Source: Enteractinococcus fodinae (GTDB lineage Bacteria > Actinomycetota > Actinomycetes > Actinomycetales > Micrococcaceae). From it: a stretch of DNA of 64,000 nt. The notes beneath the pieces are model-generated. The model made no database searches. It was given only the letters and a program-made list of their open reading frames with translations, and was not told the origin of the DNA. Where the stretch lies: positions 2,294,001-2,358,000 of the forward strand of contig NZ_JAVDYJ010000001.1 of the NCBI RefSeq assembly GCF_031458395.1. The letters run 5' to 3'. Of the stretch, positions 27,983 through 35,688 are shown piece by piece. A program made the translations under genes and the position numbers. Position 1 is the first letter of the stretch, and every line of letters starts with the position of its first letter.

Positions 27983-28732
27983 CTATGTCGAGCGTGTGGC
28001 CAGCGATTGACGGGTCAGTTGGCCGTGGTGGTGTTCCCAGCCTTCTTGGATCCCGGCGGCATGGGTCCGGGTGGCTTTATACACCGTTGGCCGGTCCAGT
28101 AAGTAATCCAGTTCTGGGTGGCCGTTGCCAACAATGACCGCTGGATAGCCCAGCTCCAGCATTTCAGCGTCATTGCCGGTGTCGCCTGAGATCAGGATGT
28201 CAGCGTCAGGACGATAGAACCGGTCGAGCACAAAGTTCACGGCATTCCCCTTGCCGCTGCCGCGGGGCAGCACATCGACAAAGGTATCCGCGCTAAAGAT
28301 AAGCTTGTGCGCGATGTCATTGTGGATCAGTTCGCTTTCAAACGCGCGGACAGTTTCGGCATCGTCGGCAAAAAACGAGATGCGTTTGGTGTTCGGCAGA
28401 TCCTGCACCGTCAGCCCACCGAACTTTGCTCCGTTATCGAGGATCGCTTCGGGCTGCCAGTCTTGCTGCATGTACTGGCGCCATTCAGGATCTTCCTGCA
28501 GCGTCTGGCCCGTATAGATCGCCGTCCCGATATCGGTGATCAGCGTATCGGGCTGGGGCAACTCGTCGTGCTCAATGAGTTCTAGTGCGGAGTGTAGGTG
28601 CCGCCCGGTAACGTAGACCAACCGGGGCGGCTGCTCAAAGCCGTTCAAGAATTCTTTGAACTGGCTCAGGGCAGCCGCATCGCCAGCCAGGGTGCCGTCG
28701 AGGTCAGTGATAAACAGCTTGGTTTGTGGCAA
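27983..28732 (-). CDS. Sucrose-phosphatase-like HAD phosphatase
   Basis: 249 aa. HAD motif I is FITDLDGTLAGD (nucleophile Asp near residue 9), motif II lies in VYVTGR, and motifs III/IV are PRGSGKGNAV and ISGDTGNDAEML. This is the cap layout of sucrose-phosphate and mannosylfructose-phosphate phosphatases. The start is TTG 28732, because GGAGG lies 9 nt upstream and the HAD domain begins at once. It overlaps the glycosyltransferase gene by 29 nt, so the two products are coupled: the transferase makes the sugar phosphate and this enzyme removes the phosphate. Confidence 0.85.
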   Translation of the reverse strand: MPQTKLFITDLDGTLAGDAAALSQFKEFLNGFEQPPRLVYVTGRHLHSALELIEHDELPQPDTLITDIGTAIYTGQTLQEDPEWRQYMQQDWQPEAILDNGAKFGGLTVQDLPNTKRISFFADDAETVRAFESELIHNDIAHKLIFSADTFVDVLPRGSGKGNAVNFVLDRFYRPDADILISGDTGNDAEMLELGYPAVIVGNGHPELDYLLDRPTVYKATRTHAAGIQEGWEHHHGQLTRQSLATRST

Positions 28733-29927
28733 CCCGGCTGACCTCCATGTACAGCTCGTCAATGTCTTCGACAATGGCATCCCACCGGAACCGCTCCTCG
28801 GCCGCCCGTGCAGCATTGTGGCCCAGGGTCTCGGTGAACCGCTTGCTTCCCGCAATCAGGCCCATCATCGAGGCGAGCTGGCGGGAGCTACGAGGCTCGA
28901 CCAACAAGCCGGTCGTCCCGTGTTCGACGACGTGTTGTAACCCGCCGGTCCGCGACGCAATAACAGGTGTGCCGCAGGCCAGCGACTCGGCGGCGACCAT
29001 GCCAAAGGATTCATAATATGACGGCACGATGGTGGCTGAAGCTTGATTGAACAGCTTCGCCAGTGCCTCTGGTGACTGCGGACCGATGAATTTGACCGAG
29101 TTTTCGAGCCCGTTGACGTATTTTTTCAGTTTGCGGTCTCGGGGCAGGTGTTTCTTCAGGTCGATGCTGGATTTCTCCCCACCGGCGATGATCAGCTGTG
29201 CATTGGTGCGGCTCTGGCGTCGCTCGGTGAAGTCGCGGAACGCTGACAACAGCGTGAAGATACCTTTTTCTTCCACGAGTCGGCCGGCGTAGAGAAAGGT
29301 GACGGGCTGGTTCGGATCCTGCGCGTTCTGAATTGGTGCGAAAATCTCGTTGACCCCACAGGGCGCGACCAGGATCGGGGCGCAGTCCGGTTCGAAGCTT
29401 TGAATGAGGTCTTTTTCGTATTGCGTGGTCGCGATGACGGCTTGGGCCGAGCGGAGGATCTGCCGCTCTGCTTCGAAGCGGCGGGTATCGAGTTTGCCGG
29501 TGCCAAACTGTTTGGCTTTTGCTAGCGAATGTGACGTGTGCACAAAGGGCACACCGTAGTCGCGCTGCAACCGCTCACCAAGGAGTCCCGACAACCAATA
29601 GTGCGTGTGGACGAGCTCATAAGAATCCATCGATAGCACTGAGGTCATCTCGTTATAGAACGCGGGCAGGACATCGTACATGGCGTTCTTTGATAAGTAT
29701 TTTCTGCGACCCGCCGAGATCCGTATGACGTGGCAGTTATCTGAAAAGGATTCCCGTTGCGGTAACGACGGATTGCTCCAGTGCGTCACCACATCCACGG
29801 TGTATCCAATTTTTTCCAGTGCAAGCGACAGATGCAATACGTAGTTATTCTGTCCGCCTTCTTGTTCCCCACCCAATTCTGCGAGTGGGTCTCCGTGGTC
29901 TGATATCAGGAGTACGTTCTTCGTCAT
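28704..29927 (-). CDS. GT4 glycosyltransferase, sucrose/mannosylfructose-phosphate-synthase-like
   Basis: 407 aa. The N-terminal domain has the GGQNNYVLHLSLALEKIGY loop of the sucrose-synthase-type family and HTHYWLSGLLGE. The C-terminal domain has FLYAGRLVEEKGI and SYYESFGMVAAES for nucleotide-sugar binding. With the overlapping phosphatase it should make a non-reducing disaccharide such as sucrose or mannosylfructose, both compatible solutes. Sequence alone cannot pick the donor or product. The start has GGAAGGTG upstream. First gene of the osmolyte operon. Confidence 0.85.
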   Translation of the reverse strand: MTKNVLLISDHGDPLAELGGEQEGGQNNYVLHLSLALEKIGYTVDVVTHWSNPSLPQRESFSDNCHVIRISAGRRKYLSKNAMYDVLPAFYNEMTSVLSMDSYELVHTHYWLSGLLGERLQRDYGVPFVHTSHSLAKAKQFGTGKLDTRRFEAERQILRSAQAVIATTQYEKDLIQSFEPDCAPILVAPCGVNEIFAPIQNAQDPNQPVTFLYAGRLVEEKGIFTLLSAFRDFTERRQSRTNAQLIIAGGEKSSIDLKKHLPRDRKLKKYVNGLENSVKFIGPQSPEALAKLFNQASATIVPSYYESFGMVAAESLACGTPVIASRTGGLQHVVEHGTTGLLVEPRSSRQLASMMGLIAGSKRFTETLGHNAARAAEERFRWDAIVEDIDELYMEVSRVATNQAVYH

Positions 29928-30024
29928 GTCATTTCACCTTCCAATACAGCTCAGCTTTCGCGCCCAATTGGGCACACCACCGGAGGGTCACAGTTCAAGA
30001 CGTTATGAAGTTATTTCTAGTAAC

Positions 30025-30084
30025 TAGCTGGTCATTTGTAACCTTAGAATCTTGAATTGCGAAAATTCAACGCTTCACCAGCTA
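30025..30084. promoter_or_regulatory. Nested inverted repeats upstream of the osmolyte operon
   Basis: An 8-bp repeat (TAGCTGGT 30025-30032 with ACCAGCTA 30077-30084) encloses a 7-bp repeat (TTGAATT 30052-30058 with AATTCAA 30064-30070). The region is AT-rich and lies 100-160 nt before the glycosyltransferase start. It could be an operator or the end of the opposite transcript. Confidence 0.3.
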
Positions 30085-30211
30085 ATAGCTGATCTGCGCT
30101 TAATATGACATGCGGCAGCCAGGAAGGAAGGGGAAAACAAACGGGGCGACAAACTTGAGCCTCATTAGCGCAAAGCGCTCAGCTCATGCCGTTCCTCATA
30201 GAGATGAAAGA

Positions 30212-30400
30212 TTAAGCGCCTCGATAGAGCTGCGCTTCGAGTTGTTCAATGCGGCGTTTCAGCTGCTCGACGTCTTCGTGGTCGCACTCACCACGACGCG
30301 CCTGATGGGGTCGACCGGTGATGCTACCGACAGCGGCCACCATCCCCCACACAACGATGCCAACTATCGCGATCCACGCGAACCAAGGGATGTGCTCCAT
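30212..30400 (-). CDS. Small membrane protein with coiled-coil tail
   Basis: 62 aa. One N-terminal membrane segment (about 5-28, WFAWIAIVGIVVWGMVAAVG), a basic linker, and a heptad-like helix VEQLKRRIEQLEAQL. GGAGG 8 nt before the ATG supports expression. The layout recalls PspB-like stress proteins, but no homology is claimed. Confidence 0.7.
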   Translation of the reverse strand: MEHIPWFAWIAIVGIVVWGMVAAVGSITGRPHQARRGECDHEDVEQLKRRIEQLEAQLYRGA

Positions 30401-30531
30401 GATGCGGTCCTCCGAAAATTAGGTGTGGCACCAATATGATGCTGATCACCAGTATAGGTGGCAGGTTGCCAACCCGGGCGTGAAGTGATGAGTCCTAGGC
30501 AGTGGCTACTCGGTGACGTTTAATGGGCCCT

Positions 30532-31020
30532 ATGACATTGCATGAGCTTATCGCCCCGTATGAATTTATGATTGGCACGTGGGAAGGTCACGGTCGTGGC
30601 CGCTACGACACCATTGAGGACTTTCAGTACACCGAAACGGTGACGTTTACGGCGGTGCCGGGTAAACCGTTTTTAGTGTACGAACAGCAAACAGCCAACC
30701 CCGATCACGGCCCAATGCACACCGAGGTTGGCTATTTTCGTCCGCAAGCGAGCGGTCATATTGAGTTTGTGCTGGCCCAACCGACGGGCCAAACGGAACT
30801 ACTAGAAGGCACCGCGACCGACAACGACGATGGCAGTCTGACGATTGTGCTGGGGTATTCGGAAGTTCGGAACACCACCACGGCCAAGTGGGTGGAGAAC
30901 ACGATGCGCCACTATGTGTTTAACCCGGCGCGCACCGCGTTTTACCACGAGTTCGATATGGCGGCAGTCGGCGAAGAAATGCAGCAGCATCTCAGCGCCG
31001 AACTGCACAAGGTCAGCTAG
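30532..31020 (+). CDS. Nitrobindin-like haem protein (THAP4/DUF1794 family)
   Basis: 162-aa ten-stranded beta-barrel of the nitrobindin family, which binds ferric haem and reacts with NO or peroxynitrite. Diagnostic features are the N-terminal IGTWEGHGRG, VYEQQT, MHTEVGYFRP, and the C-terminal proximal histidine in LSAELHKV (His159). Starts are possible at 30523 and 30532; the second begins at the family N-terminus. The stop codon shares the four bases CTAG with the stop of the convergent gene. Confidence 0.88.
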   Translation: MTLHELIAPYEFMIGTWEGHGRGRYDTIEDFQYTETVTFTAVPGKPFLVYEQQTANPDHGPMHTEVGYFRPQASGHIEFVLAQPTGQTELLEGTATDNDDGSLTIVLGYSEVRNTTTAKWVENTMRHYVFNPARTAFYHEFDMAAVGEEMQQHLSAELHKVS

Positions 31021-31352
31021 AGCTCATCGGCCATGTACACATCGGTGACAAAATAGGCCGGCTCTTCATAGGGGTGCGCTGCGATAGCTGCTTCGATCAC
31101 GCTGCGGGCAATCGCACGCGGCGCGAGCACCTCAATTTTATGTTCGGGCACATCGGATGGCACTCCGATATGTCCGATTCTGGGATTGGCGCCTTCCATT
31201 GGCGTGAAGCGTCCTACCCCGGTGGTCGACCAGCTCGCTCCGGAGTAGTTACCGAGTCGTCCGGCACCGGCTTCAGCTAGCGCGGTGCGGACGGCTTCAG
31301 CATTGCCCATTGGTACATAGATGCTGATCTGTACCCATTTTGTGTTTGTCAT
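31017..31352 (-). CDS. Stand-alone YqfO/NIF3 insert-like (PII-fold) protein
   Basis: 111 aa. It matches the PII/CutA-like domain found inserted in YqfO/NIF3 proteins: VQISIYVPMGNAEAVRTAL at the N-terminus, the GNYSGASWSTTGVGRF loop, and AHPYEEPAYFV at the end. The domain probably binds a small effector or metal; the role is unknown. Its ATG directly abuts the fba stop codon, so translation is coupled to fba. Confidence 0.82.
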   Translation of the reverse strand: MTNTKWVQISIYVPMGNAEAVRTALAEAGAGRLGNYSGASWSTTGVGRFTPMEGANPRIGHIGVPSDVPEHKIEVLAPRAIARSVIEAAIAAHPYEEPAYFVTDVYMADEL

Positions 31353-32375
31353 TTACTTCAACGATTTTCCAGCAGAGCCCAGGTTCTGGCAGGCCTCAAC
31401 CACACGAGCTGCCATATTGGCTTCGGCTGCTTTGCCCCAGGAGCGTGGATCGTACTTGGACTTATCGCCCACGTTGCCGTCAATCTTCAGCACACCGTCG
31501 TAGTTTTCGAACATGTGCGAGACCACCGGACGGGTGAACGCGTATTGGGTGTCGGTGTCGACGTTCATCTTGATCACACCGTAGGACACCGCATCGGCGA
31601 TGTCCTGGGCCGATGAGCCGGAGCCACCGTGGAAGACCAGATCAAATGGACGTTCTTTACCGATCTTCTCACCAACGGCGTCCTGGAGTTCTTTGAGCAG
31701 TTCAGGGCGCAGTTTCACGCTGCCCGGCTTGTAAACACCGTGGACGTTCCCGAAGATCAGCGCGGTGATGTAGCGACCGTTTTCGCCGGTGCCCAACGCG
31801 TTGACGATGGCCATGGCATCTTCGACCGTGGTGTAGAGCTTCTCATCGATTTCGGCTGCATAGCCGTCTTCTTCGCCACCGACGACGCCGACCTCGATCT
31901 CCAGGATCTGCTTGTTGAAGGCGGTGCGCTCGAGCAGCTGTTCGGCGATGCGCATGTTATCCGGCACGGTTTCTGCCGAACCGTCCCACATGTGAGAGTG
32001 GAAGATGGGGTCGCGGCCGGCTTTGACCTCTGCTTCGGAGGCATCTAGCAGCGGGATAACCCAATCATCGAGTTTGTCGCGCATCGCATGATCGGTGTGG
32101 ATGGCGATGCGGACACCGTAGTTCTTAGCGACTTCGCGAGCGAATGCGGCAAACGCCAGCGAGCCGGTGACCATGTCATTGATATTGGAGCCAGAGAAGT
32201 ATTTTGCCCCACCGTTGGAGATCTGGATGATGCCGTCGGATTCTGCTTCGGCGAACCCGCGCAGCGCTGCGTTGAGGGTCTGTGAGCTGGTCACGTTGAT
32301 CGCAGGATACGCATACCCGCCGGTCTTGGCGGCGTCGATCATCTCGGCGTACTGGTCTGGGGTGGCAAAAGCCAT
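31353..32375 (-). CDS. fba: Class II fructose-bisphosphate aldolase
   Basis: 340-aa zinc-dependent aldolase of glycolysis and gluconeogenesis. ISNGGAKYFSG, the zinc-site IHTDHAMRDKLDDW, and the phosphate loop VFHGGSGSSAQDI are present. The ATG at 32375 has AAGGAGC upstream and gives the canonical N-terminus MAFATPDQYAEM; the frame is open further upstream but unsupported. It lies in a pyrE-hypothetical-spoU-fba-PII-like operon. Confidence 0.96.
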   Translation of the reverse strand: MAFATPDQYAEMIDAAKTGGYAYPAINVTSSQTLNAALRGFAEAESDGIIQISNGGAKYFSGSNINDMVTGSLAFAAFAREVAKNYGVRIAIHTDHAMRDKLDDWVIPLLDASEAEVKAGRDPIFHSHMWDGSAETVPDNMRIAEQLLERTAFNKQILEIEVGVVGGEEDGYAAEIDEKLYTTVEDAMAIVNALGTGENGRYITALIFGNVHGVYKPGSVKLRPELLKELQDAVGEKIGKERPFDLVFHGGSGSSAQDIADAVSYGVIKMNVDTDTQYAFTRPVVSHMFENYDGVLKIDGNVGDKSKYDPRSWGKAAEANMAARVVEACQNLGSAGKSLK

Positions 32376-32416
32376 GAAAGCTCCTTGAGTATGAAACTTG
32401 TGATTCTTTGGTAAGT

Positions 32417-33058
32417 CTAGCGAACAGCGGCGCCGTGTTGGCGGATCCAACAGTGCATCGCAATACCCGCGGCACTGCCGGCGTTAATCGACCTGGTGGA
32501 ACCGTATTGGGCAATCGATAAGGTGGCTTCAGCGGCCTCGTGGATCTCTTCGGACAGCCCGGGACCTTCTTGCCCAAAGACCATGACACAGGATTCCGGG
32601 AACTCGAAGGTTTCAATTGGCACCGAATCCGGGAACAGGTCCACGCCGAGTATCGGCAACGACTCGGCGTTCGCCCAGTTCACGAAGTCTTCGACTGTTG
32701 GGTGGTGGTGGACGTGCATGTACTTGTCGGTGACCATCGCACCGCGACGATTCCAGCGACGACGGCCGATGATGTGCACCCCGGCAACGTTGAATGCGTT
32801 GGCGGTGCGCACCACGGTGCCGATGTTGAAGTCGTGCTGCCAGTTTTCAATCGCGATATGCAGCGGGTGCCGCTTGGTGTCCAGATCAGCGACGATGGCT
32901 TCGACCGTCCAGTAGCGGTAGTGGTCTGCCACGTTGCGGCGATCGCCTTCAGCTAGCAGGGTTGGATCCCAGTGGTCGCCTTCGGGCCAGTCCCCTTGCC
33001 AGGGACCGACCCCTACTTCGCGGTCTTCCCAGCCGGATTCGCGGTGCTCAGTGGTCAT
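32417..33058 (-). CDS. SpoU/TrmH-family RNA 2'-O-methyltransferase
   Basis: 213 aa. The knotted SAM-binding motifs are clear: NIGTVVRTANAFNV (motif 1), VMVFGQEGPGLSEE (motif 2), and STRSINAGSAAGIAMHCW (motif 3). The charged N-terminal 60 residues are lineage-specific. The substrate is either a tRNA (for example Gm18) or rRNA; sequence alone does not decide. Its ATG overlaps the stop of the upstream gene (ATGA). Confidence 0.9.
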   Translation of the reverse strand: MTTEHRESGWEDREVGVGPWQGDWPEGDHWDPTLLAEGDRRNVADHYRYWTVEAIVADLDTKRHPLHIAIENWQHDFNIGTVVRTANAFNVAGVHIIGRRRWNRRGAMVTDKYMHVHHHPTVEDFVNWANAESLPILGVDLFPDSVPIETFEFPESCVMVFGQEGPGLSEEIHEAAEATLSIAQYGSTRSINAGSAAGIAMHCWIRQHGAAVR

Positions 33059-33363
33059 TTGGTGTCGTTCAGCACCCGTGCGGCCCCTGCAGCCGCGGCA
33101 GTGGACGTCAGCACGGATGGCCAGGCACCGATCTTTTTGGCCAGCGGGTGCGAGGCGCCAAAGGCGCCCAGGTAGATAGCGGTCAGCAGCGCGGTGGTTC
33201 CGGCACCGGAGTTGCGGTACCAGCGGCGTCCGGCAGCAATACCAGCCGCACCGAGCACGACGCCGGCCAGTGGGCGCTGCTTGGTGATCCGACCGGTCAC
33301 AAAACCGCCGAGCATGCCGGTCACAACGAGTCCGGCAGTTGGTTCAGGTTTCTTTTCAGCCAT
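33055..33363 (-). CDS. Actinobacterial small membrane protein
   Basis: 102 aa with a Lys/Glu/Pro-rich N-terminus, then two or three short glycine- and alanine-rich hydrophobic segments (LVVTGMLGGFVTG, AGVVLGAAGIAAG, LLTAIYLGAFGA). No family recognised. Start at ATG 33363 with AAAGGA upstream. It lies 30 nt after pyrE and overlaps spoU by 4 nt. Confidence 0.65.
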   Translation of the reverse strand: MAEKKPEPTAGLVVTGMLGGFVTGRITKQRPLAGVVLGAAGIAAGRRWYRNSGAGTTALLTAIYLGAFGASHPLAKKIGAWPSVLTSTAAAAGAARVLNDTK

Positions 33364-33393
33364 TCCAGGTCCTTTCATGTGCTGAGCTAGGAC

Positions 33394-33954
33394 TTAGTCC
33401 AGGCCCAGATCGTTTTTGGAAAACGCGTAGAGATAGGGCACGCCGGTTTGTTCGGCCACGTGTTCGGCCGCGCCGGTGTCCCGGTCGACAATCACGGCCA
33501 CGGCTTGGATGTCGCCGCCGGCTTTGCGCACGCCTTCGACCGCGGTCAGCGCAGAGCCGCCGGTCGTAGAAGTATCTTCGAGGATGACAACTTTGCGTCC
33601 GTCCACCGAGGGGCCTTCGACCTGGCGGGACATCCCGTGGCTTTTTTGTTCTTTGCGCACCACAAAGGCATCAATATTGCGGTCGCCGGCAGCGTGCATG
33701 AGCGCGGTCGCAACCGGGTCGGCACCCATGGTCAGCCCACCGGCGGCCTCAAAGGAGATACCGGCCTCATCAAGGAGTCCCAGCATCACGCGCCCGACTA
33801 AGGGGGCGGCTTCGTGGTGCAAGGTGATGCGACGAAGGTCAATGTAGTAGTCAGCTTCCTTGCCGGAGGAGAGCGTGACTTTGCCGTGGACCACGGCCAG
33901 TTCACGGATGAGCTCGGCAAGCCGCGCGCGGTCGGCGTCTAGATCATGGGTCAT
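33394..33954 (-). CDS. pyrE: Orotate phosphoribosyltransferase
   Basis: 186 aa. Transfers the ribose phosphate of PRPP to orotate in UMP synthesis. The substrate segment VTLSSGKEADYYIDLRR is at the N-terminus, and the PRPP loop KVVILEDTSTTGGSALTAVE is intact. I use ATG 33954 because GGAG lies just upstream and the helix DLDADRARLAELI is the usual N-terminus. First gene of the operon. Confidence 0.94.
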   Translation of the reverse strand: MTHDLDADRARLAELIRELAVVHGKVTLSSGKEADYYIDLRRITLHHEAAPLVGRVMLGLLDEAGISFEAAGGLTMGADPVATALMHAAGDRNIDAFVVRKEQKSHGMSRQVEGPSVDGRKVVILEDTSTTGGSALTAVEGVRKAGGDIQAVAVIVDRDTGAAEHVAEQTGVPYLYAFSKNDLGLD

Positions 33955-34076
33955 GGGCTCCATCCTACGATGCCCGGTAACCCTCTTCCTCTTAGGTTGC
34001 ATTCACCAACCGCTCACACCGGCTCGGGTACAGTACGGAATAGCAGTTTTACCGACATTCACGAAAAGGAACCTTC

Positions 34077-34526
34077 ATGTCGATCAAATCCTTGGGCAAA
34101 ATCGCAGCCATCGCCGCAGTTGCGGGTCTTGGCTTGACCGCATGTGCTGATGACGCGGCCAATGATGCACGCCAGCAGGAAGAAACCTGCGGCCTGCTGC
34201 AGGCATCATCTACCAAAGCCACCGAAGCGGTCGGCGGTATTCGCGAAGCCTCTGGCGCAGATTCCCGTGCTGCCTTCCAGATCGAATCAGCTGCCTTGGA
34301 TTTGCGCCAGCACTCCTTTGATCGCGACGGTGAACTGCGTACCGCACTCCAGGTCCAAGCTGCTCAGTTCAACGACATGGCTGAAACCCTGAATGACGAT
34401 GTCGCGGCCCTCCAGGCCAGCGACCCCAGCGGTGTGGAAGTTGACGGCATGAGCTTTGAAGAAGCCAGCAACGTCATCAACACATACTGCGGACCAGTCT
34501 TCGGCGCTCAGCAGGGCGGTCTCTAA
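34077..34526 (+). CDS. Small lipoprotein, first of a tandem pair
   Basis: 149 aa. Signal peptide with lipobox GLTACADD (lipid Cys23), then a helical, Ala/Gln/Glu-rich mature part. Two further cysteines, one early (EETCGLL) and one near the end (INTYCGPVF), could form a disulfide. The next gene encodes a shorter protein with the same pattern. AAAAGGAA precedes the start. No known family. Confidence 0.7.
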   Translation: MSIKSLGKIAAIAAVAGLGLTACADDAANDARQQEETCGLLQASSTKATEAVGGIREASGADSRAAFQIESAALDLRQHSFDRDGELRTALQVQAAQFNDMAETLNDDVAALQASDPSGVEVDGMSFEEASNVINTYCGPVFGAQQGGL

Positions 34527-34912
34527 TTCGCGCCCTGGCGCTGCCGTTACTCGGCAGTTTCCTGCTCGTTGGCTGTGGGAATGCTGCAGCCAACGACTCG
34601 TGCTCTCAACTTCAAGAATATGAACAGCGCATTATTGAAGCTGACCCCGAAGATGAGAACACGTCGAACGTGTTAGCTGCTACCTACGACGATGTCAGCG
34701 CCCTTGCTGAACACAGTGAGGGAGAACTCAAAGATGCGCTTATTCAGCTCCAACCACTGCTGAACAAGCTCGAAGCATTGACGGGTAATGACGAAGAAGC
34801 GGCACTCCAAGCGAAAGAAGAACTCGCAGCGCTGTCTGAAGAAGAGATTCAAAAGATCGACGACGCCGCAGACTTTGTGAATGAGACCTGCGAGCTCACA
34901 GTCTTGCTGTAA
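34526..34912 (+). CDS. Second tandem lipoprotein, probable ATT start
   Basis: In frame from 34526: a short signal (RALALPLLGSFLLVGCGN) with lipobox LVGC, then NDSCSQLQEYEQ, acidic helices, and a C-terminal cysteine (VNETCELTV), as in the upstream paralogue. No ATG, GTG or TTG occurs between the previous in-frame stop (34457) and the lipobox; the ATG at 34670 would delete the signal. The ATT at 34526 overlaps the upstream TAA, and AGGGCGG lies 6 nt before it. About 128 aa. Either a rare ATT start or a copy that lost its start. Confidence 0.5.
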   Translation: MRALALPLLGSFLLVGCGNAAANDSCSQLQEYEQRIIEADPEDENTSNVLAATYDDVSALAEHSEGELKDALIQLQPLLNKLEALTGNDEEAALQAKEELAALSEEEIQKIDDAADFVNETCELTVLL

Positions 34913-34927
34913 GTCGTCGCTTGTCCC

Positions 34928-35512
34928 TTAGCTCAGCTGTAAATCAGTGATGCAGGTGGCTGCTTCAGCGTCGGTGGCGAACTCGGTGCTGCCGGTCATG
35001 TCTGCGTAGTTGATCTCAATGGTGCCGCTGGTACCGGTTGGCACCCACACTCCGACGAACCCATTGTCAAAGGTCGTGCGCTGTTCATCAACCAGGACCT
35101 CGCCGGAGTCATCGGTAATGGTGACGTGGACATCTTCTTCGCTGAGTTCCCCGACGCAGGTGGTCAGGCTGTGGTAGTAGCACTCATGGGTGTAGTTCAC
35201 GAAGGGAGCGATCGACAGATAGAACGAATCTTCGGGCAGTTCCAGCGCGAATTCCTCAGTCTCGGAACTAAGTACCAGTCGATCAGGTAGCACCGCAGCC
35301 ATGAGTTCGGTGGACCGTTCTGCCAAAGGCACTCGGTCGAGATGGTCGATGACCTCGACCGCATCCATGTTCTCAAGCCCGTGAGCTGCGATGAGCTGCT
35401 GCTGGGAGGACTCCATTGCAGCAGAAGACTGGTCACCGCCATCAGCACAAGCCGTGAATACCAGCCCGGCTGCTAACAATGCACCGGCACCACGCAGTGT
35501 ACGCTTCCTCAT
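34928..35512 (-). CDS. cueP: CueP-like periplasmic/extracytoplasmic copper protein
   Basis: 194-aa lipoprotein (lipid Cys22 in VFTACADG). It matches CueP in the HGLENMDAVEVIDHLD block, SFYLSIAPFVNYTHECYYHSLTTC with Cys111 and Cys119, DVHVTITDDSGEVL, and TCITDLQL with Cys187. These three cysteines are the copper ligands in Salmonella CueP. The likely role is copper binding at the cell surface. Convergent with the lipoprotein pair; no copper ATPase nearby. Confidence 0.85.
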   Translation of the reverse strand: MRKRTLRGAGALLAAGLVFTACADGGDQSSAAMESSQQQLIAAHGLENMDAVEVIDHLDRVPLAERSTELMAAVLPDRLVLSSETEEFALELPEDSFYLSIAPFVNYTHECYYHSLTTCVGELSEEDVHVTITDDSGEVLVDEQRTTFDNGFVGVWVPTGTSGTIEINYADMTGSTEFATDAEAATCITDLQLS

Positions 35513-35688
35513 TTTGGTCCTCCACAGTGACAGGATGGCTCTGGCAACGTGCCTTATTCTACGTCTTATAGCTCCGCGCTCGAGCAGCTAATCCCTTGGT
35601 TTCGCCGTTGTCGGAAGTTCCATGGATCCGCTGTACCCTGACACCGTAGAATGAAATTCCCCTAACACCTTCTCCATAGAGAGCCCTC

